NCBI GenBank assembly: GCA_004151065.3
Contig: NWUY0300020399.1
Coordinates: forward strand, 57,821-69,361
Direction: 5' to 3'
Origin: Larix sibirica
Taxonomy: Eukaryota > Streptophyta > Pinopsida > Pinales > Pinaceae
DNA: 11,541 bases
A program made the position numbers and the translations under genes. The notes beneath the pieces are model-generated. The model had not been told where the DNA came from. It was given only the letters and a program-made list of their open reading frames with translations, and did not search any database. Of this stretch, positions 6,609-11,541 are shown piece after piece. How positions within the stretch are numbered: the stretch's first letter is position 1; the number at the start of each line of letters is the position of its first letter.

Positions 6609-9600
6609 GGACCTCAAAAGACTCTATTCCGAATGCATTAGAAGAAGCCATATATTGAAACGTTAGGATAGTTTTATGGTGGGTCTTGTTGCACCTTGAA
6701 GCATGGTAACCATGGTGGTTAGAAACACATACTTTACTTTGCAAAAGAATGGGATACTAAATCTCCCACATAATCACCACTATTAAATGCGACCCTTATC
6801 TTTCATAGGCATGATTAAGGTTTTGATCCATGAATTCAAAACTTGTTGCCTCACTTTTGAGTCTCTATTGTATCAATCTCGATGTGGAGGGAATTCTTTC
6901 ACTGAATCTTGCATGAGGAGAATTCTATTTTGGTTCACTTCATTGATAGTGATTAGAGCTTGGTTACATTATTCAATTGCTAACTATATTGCAAAGGAAA
7001 GGATGATGCTCACATTAATACTATGATTTGAGGGTTCTTATTACATCGCATTATCGACCATAGTAATATTCCCAGTTTCGACACGTGGCTTGCATTGGAT
7101 CCCAATTATGTGCCAAGTGTAAATAAGTGTTGTAATGATGGGAATTAAGGTATGTAGATGACCCAATATGTAAAATATGTAAGTATGCTAGTATGAATTC
7201 TCAGTGTGGAGCTCAAGACCAAGACCCAACTAATGAATGGAAACGCATATATGTAATTGTATTTATAAGTACCATGCGGTAGTTGCCATGGTTTATTAAG
7301 TTTTGTGATCATATTTGTTGAAACGTAATATATAAAGGTCGAGGGATGGCTACTGAGAAAGAGCATCTAAAGGGACACGAGTCCACTAGTGGGTAAAAGG
7401 TCAGGGGGCTGAATGGATAACTATAATCCTAGCTAGCTATGTCTCCTAATCTTTCTCTTTTCTTATTTACCACGTGTCTATTCAAACTCCCTCATTTTAA
7501 TGCTACTAGTGGTTAGTTGAAAGGATATTTTTTCATCTTAATAGAGACATGAGAGTTGGATGGGGATGGGGAGTGGAAACAATCCATTTGTTTAGGAAGT
7601 CTACCCATCTACCTATTCTTATGCACCCAAGAAGATTTTGAATGGGACTTTTGATCCCTCTCTTTAAGGAAGGAGAATGGATCTTCTTAGAGGGACGCAC
7701 TCTCTGTAGTAAAGGATTACTCTCCATGAAAATTATGGAGTGGGACCTTGTGAAGGATGTTATAAATAAAGAGAAAAATGGATATTAATGAGGAGGAGAC
7801 TGTATTGTATCAATAGAGAGACCAACGTAAGTAAAGAGTCATCTCTATAATTTGTAGATTGATGGTCATTAATGTCCAAGAGCCAAACTGTTGCTAGAGT
7901 TAAATATGAGAGTCGATATCAGTTTGGACTCGTGTTGCCCCTAATAAAGAGCATTGATAAGAAGAGGATTCATAAATACTATGGAGCAAACAAGGGGGTG
8001 GCTTCTCATGTTGTATGGGGTAGCAGAGGGAGTGTCATAGTTGGGCTGACTAGAAGATTACCATTAGAGCTCTACAATGAATTTATTGGTTGATTTTAGA
8101 TGGGATGAGTGATCTTAGAGTCTTGAAACTTGTTTCCTTCATCCTAGTTGTCCCATAGGGAGACTAGGGGTTGGAATTCATAGATACTTACTTACGATTG
8201 GATGGAAAATTTCTCACACTTCATCAATTGCTTGATCAACTTATTAATAAGATAAGTGTTTTATCCTTGTTTTGGAAATTCCCTATATTTCCTTTATGTA
8301 TTATTGGTTGATCTATGTTTTCTTGCTAGCTCTTCTTGAGTTATATTAGCAATTTTGGGAATCCTTTGAAGTCGTTTGCAAACCCAAGTTGTTTGCATGT
8401 GTTTCTAAAGGATATTAAAAAACATAAATGTGGTACATGGGATTCACCGATTCATATATTTCAAAATTTATTCTCATATTAAGTTATCCGATGATCACGA
8501 GATTCTACCATGTGCATCTCTTTTAAGTTTTAAAATGTTTTCTCTTACCCATGTTAATGTTTAGGCTCTTTGAAAATATTAAGCACAATCCTTTGCCTTC
8601 ATCTCTAAATCATTTAGAATAGTGAAGTAAAATGAGAGGAGTAGCATATCTATTTACCCATACATCCTAGTATAAAATTGTGGGCTTGTTATAACTTGAT
8701 GGAAGAGGGTGTTGCATACATTCCATCATTTAATTATGTTTCAGATTCTGGCCAAATGGTTAGTTGGTCCTGAAGTTATGGAAATGAGGATTTGGGTGAG
8801 AAATTGCCACGAACATTAAACATGTGCATAATGCCAACCATTTTGAGGATATAGTGAAGGAAATTTTGTCATTGTTCTATGATAGGTCAACCTTCTATCA
8901 AATTTCTATTGGGATTGCTAATCACTCCAAATCTATAATTTTTTAGAATCATTATTCTACTCCTTGGTGATTAGTGGATAATAAAATTCCCACTTGCATC
9001 ATTTTCATCGACATTTCCCTTCTTGGTAGCAACAATCATAACATGGTTTTGGGTACACTTTTGTGTTCAATTACTTAAGAAACTAAAATTCCAATATATA
9101 TTTAGGAAATAATGTCCCACCTCACACTCCACTAATTGGTACTCTAGCTATGGGTGGACTATAACTTGTCATGGTTGGGTTTATAATTGCAAGATTAATA
9201 ACAAGATGTTATAGCGCTTAAGTATTGGGACTTGTAACTATCACTATATCATCTGAAATAATTGGATTGCTTGATGCTAACCTAACCTTCATACATAATC
9301 ATAACTACAGGCTTCCTTCTAGGATGGCTCAAATTTCCTCTATAGGTGGATTCTAGTACTTTTTTTATTTTCTTTTCATATATATATTTCTCTAGAAGTC
9401 CATATGTGATAATATCCTTTCCCCATCAAAAAAATTGATCTTTTGGCACATATGTTTGTATGCATGTGTTTTTGTGTAAGCCAACAAGTGTTCTTCGGAG
9501 ATGATCGAGTGCATTTGATATGGATATTGATTACTAATGAAAATAATGTTGCATATTTGGGTAGGGCCCTAATAAAGATGTTGTCTTAGCGCTCTCATTA

Positions 9601-10279
9601 GTGATGTTGGACATATACGTGTCTACTCTTCCTTTAAGTCCAAGTTGCTTGGATGGTTAAAGCTCAACCAAATCATACTTATTGAATATAGACTTCATCA
9701 TTCAAACATCTCACATGGCTATTGAAGATGGGAGTGCAAAGTTGCTTCAGGTTTTTTGGAAATGGGTTACCTATGAACACTCCATTATTTTCGCTAGCCT
9801 TTTCAATGGAAGCCCTAGTCAGGGGAGCCATGGAAGCCCTATTCATGCCCAAATAAAGCCATAAACAACATGGAAATGAAAAATTGAACCATGAATTGAA
9901 AGGTTGCAGTGTGGATACCAAATTGGAACTAACGGCTTGTCAAATAGTGCCCTGGATCTCCCATAATCAACTCTCCAAATTCTGCTTCAAAAGGGGGTAA
10001 AAATCTCCTTCAAAGCGAAATGAGAGGTAAAAATGAATTATGTTTCTACTTTTACCCATTTTTACACATAAAAACTAGTTCTTTAGTCCCTTTTCACACT
10101 CTCACTCCTTTTGATCAAGCTTTTTGAGTTGAATTTATGACCTTCTCATAAAATTCATTCGTAGATCTAATGTAGTTTTTGCCAAGTTCTGACTATTTTG
10201 AGCAAGTTATTAGGAGGATCAATTCATGTTGTTTTAGTGACCTTATCCATTCGAGCTTACTTTTTACCTTTTTGTGCTA
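6609..10279. other. Long AT-rich intergenic stretch without a supported gene
   Basis: No frame exceeds about 80 codons and none shows a recognisable domain. The 73-codon ATG frame at 7872-8093 and the 79-codon frame at 6787-7026 are within chance for this length. Small items seen are a G-box-like ACACGTGGC near 7080 with a near-inverted partner GCCAAGTGT near 7113, a perfect palindrome CCACTAGTGG near 7383, TTATAAATAAAG near 7761, a short repeat ATGGAAGCCCTA at about 9806 and 9830, and an AT microsatellite near 9380. The sequence is probably old, unrecognisable transposon debris. Confidence 0.5.
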
Positions 10280-10890
10280 TGGATTAAAACATGAAAAAGA
10301 TTATGAGTGCTTTTGATACCATAGTTGTGCTCGTTAAAACTCAGTAAAAAGGTGTCGAGTCTAGTCCGCTTTTCTCGTACTCGTAAAACAATGAAGAAGT
10401 ATATGCCTAGTATTATTTTCTCTTCTCTTTGGGCCAAGTTCATTACTTACGAAAATAAAACTGTGTCGATCTTACTCTTAGTCTTTGTAGTACTCAGTTA
10501 TCAACCATGACAAAGGTGTCTTGCGAGCTATAGTTTAACTCTTTTTCGACCTTAAGAGACTAGTTACGAAAAGTGCATACTCTAGTCAACCTTGGCTAGA
10601 AGAATTCTCCCTTGTATTGTTTTATCTTTTTTGGGCGTAGGAGACTAAAATTACGAAAAATAATCACCCAAGGGTCTTCTTTAGATTCTTTTCAGACTCT
10701 CTAAATATGAAAATACCATCGAGATCGCCTTCTTTGGACTTGTAAAACCATGCATCGAAGGACCCATATGGGACCGAACCCCTCCTTCTTCAAGTTCGTT
10801 AAACATACGATGAGGGACTCATCTAAGATGAGCTATATTGAGCTATTGTTATCCTTCTCAAGCTCGTGAAAAAACAAAGAGGTACTTGCC
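10280..10890. repeat. Degenerate tandem array, period about 60 bp
   Basis: A block of the type CTCGTTAAAAC..(A)TG..GAAGGT....C recurs, starting near 10330, 10380, 10446, 10493, 10560, 10645, 10697, 10739, 10794 and 10863, with a weaker start near 10282. Spacings run from 42 to 85 and average about 59. The best conserved part is (C)TCGT(T/G/A)AAAAC or TTACGAAAA, followed by a GAAG/AAAGG word and then a pyrimidine-rich spacer. Unit similarity is low, so this is an old or fast-decaying minisatellite, possibly inside an LTR or non-coding element. No coding frame crosses it. Confidence 0.55.
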
Positions 10891-11293
10891 AATCATGGTA
10901 GGGGAAAATTGGGAAAAATGGGTCAGTTTTTTTTGGAAAACATCGTGGCAGTTGTTTGTTGTCACCCTTGAACATGGCACCTATTTGTATCTTACGCCTT
11001 ATGGTTGGGTAGTCTGCTTGCCTCTGAGTCATACCAATCTTTTCAGTCATCTTGCTTCTTTGACTCATTCAAAGAATGTCCTGGTTATTGTCACACTATG
11101 TTTTGGTCTGTGTCTCATTGAGTCAATCTTGCCAAGTCACTTGATGTGCCATCCGATGTTCAAGGGATGTTAGCCTAAATCATCCTTTCTGCAGTATGAT
11201 TGACCTTCATCCTCTTGTTAGTTTGAGTCTATTTGATCTACCATATATCATCATTTTCCTGTCAGTTTTGTGTCGATGATGTGGGATACATCA

Positions 11294-11294
11294 N
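11294..11294. other. Undetermined base (N)
   Basis: A single ambiguous base in the source sequence. It does not affect any called feature. Confidence 1.
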
Positions 11295-11432
11295 TTTAGT
11301 TTGACTTTGTCCCTGGATTTTTCTAGTTTTGTCTTAATGATGGTTTCCAACTTTCTGCTATGTTTTCAAGTAGTTTGGTTTGGTTATAGTTCTTGGGTTT
11401 CATTCTTATTGGTTTTGATTCTGAATGTTCTT

Positions 11433-11541
11433 GATTCTTGAATGCTATCTTGATTTACATTATCAATGGCTGGATAAATATGCAGTGTTGTAACAGAAAC
11501 TGTTTTGCTTCTGCATTTGCTGATTCTTGTATGCTTTCTTG
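11433..11541. repeat. Possible short direct repeat, 89-bp offset
   Basis: GATTCTTGAATGCTATCTTG (11433-11452) and GATTCTTGTATGCTTTCTTG (11522-11541) differ at 2 of 20 positions, and about 12 bases upstream are also similar. The second copy ends at the window edge, so a longer tandem repeat could continue to the right. Confidence 0.4.

Larger units (their letters stand above)
10891..11541. other. T-rich stretch without a supported gene
   Basis: The plus strand is T-rich. A 111-codon plus frame (10838-11173) starts at TTG, begins inside the degenerate array and shows no domain, so I do not call it a gene. The T-richness could fit an intron or promoter region of a gene further right, but no exon or splice pair is supported. 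The only structure is a possible repeat at 11433-11452 and 11522-11541. Confidence 0.4.

Noticed and set aside
7872-8093. 73-codon plus-strand frame with an ATG start and a TATA-like word about 110 bases upstream
   Set aside because: No recognisable domain, no splice context, and a length expected by chance in AT-rich DNA of this size.
9420-9440. CCCCATCAAAAAAATTGATC, resembling the A-tailed 3' end of a plant LINE
   Set aside because: The A run is only 7 long, no target-site duplication was seen, and upstream sequence shows no ORF2 or RNase H similarity.
9909-9921. TGGTATCC-like word on the minus strand near an 80-codon frame (9679-9921)
   Set aside because: Only 7 bases of PBS match, no adjoining LTR structure, and the frame has no copia gag features.
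10309-10321. A second initiator-Met PBS-like word on the minus strand (TGGTATCAAAAGC)
   Set aside because: Only the first 8 bases match well, which is expected by chance at a fair rate in 11.5 kb on two strands, and no LTR end is evident beside it.
10838-11173. 111-codon plus-strand frame, with an 81-codon frame opposite
   Set aside because: It starts at TTG, begins inside a degenerate repeat array, and shows composition and hydrophobic runs typical of random T-rich DNA, with no domain.

Overview
This window looks like nuclear DNA from a flowering plant, probably an intergenic, transposon-rich tract. It is AT-rich, has no intact host gene, and is full of degraded LTR retrotransposon sequence. 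There are no prokaryotic signals (operons, Shine-Dalgarno sites, long ORFs). The gypsy gag family, the tRNA-Asp-like and initiator-tRNA-Met primer binding sites (PBS), and plant-style TATAAATA boxes all point to an angiosperm. A woody eudicot is my guess from the general look of the gag and LTR motifs; the species cannot be fixed from the sequence alone.

Left end (1-775): the 5' end of a Ty1/copia-type element on the minus strand. It has a short LTR (592-775), a near-canonical initiator-Met PBS (577-590), and a GC-rich leader with strong G-over-C skew running off the left edge. Its LTR tip lies exactly where the reading of a second, older element breaks off.

Middle left (776 to about 5445): a decayed Ty3/gypsy element, also on the minus strand. 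From right to left it has a probable 5' LTR (4229 to about 5445), a decayed tRNA-Asp-type PBS (4198-4221), a leader of about 1.85 kb carrying a 124-bp tandem duplication and small hairpins, a charged ORF remnant (1983-2351), and a gag pseudogene (776-1806) with stops and frameshifts. The copia element is inserted in this gag, so the order of events is gypsy first, copia later. No protease, reverse transcriptase, RNase H or integrase lies inside the window.

Centre (about 5446-6610): repeat-derived non-coding DNA with two 128-bp direct repeats 249 bp apart, each holding a TATAAATA box on the minus strand, several perfect small hairpins, and a 43-bp-arm inverted repeat with a TG-microsatellite loop just downstream of another minus-strand TATA box.

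Right half (6610-11541): mostly featureless AT-rich DNA without a convincing gene. The exception is a degenerate array at about 10280-10890 with a recurring block every ~60 bp. The final part is T-rich and ends in a possible ~89-bp repeat. One base (11294) is undetermined.

No new multi-gene system was found. The best leads are the sharply defined nested insertion, the TATA/inverted-repeat unit at 6468-6608, and the degenerate 60-bp array.
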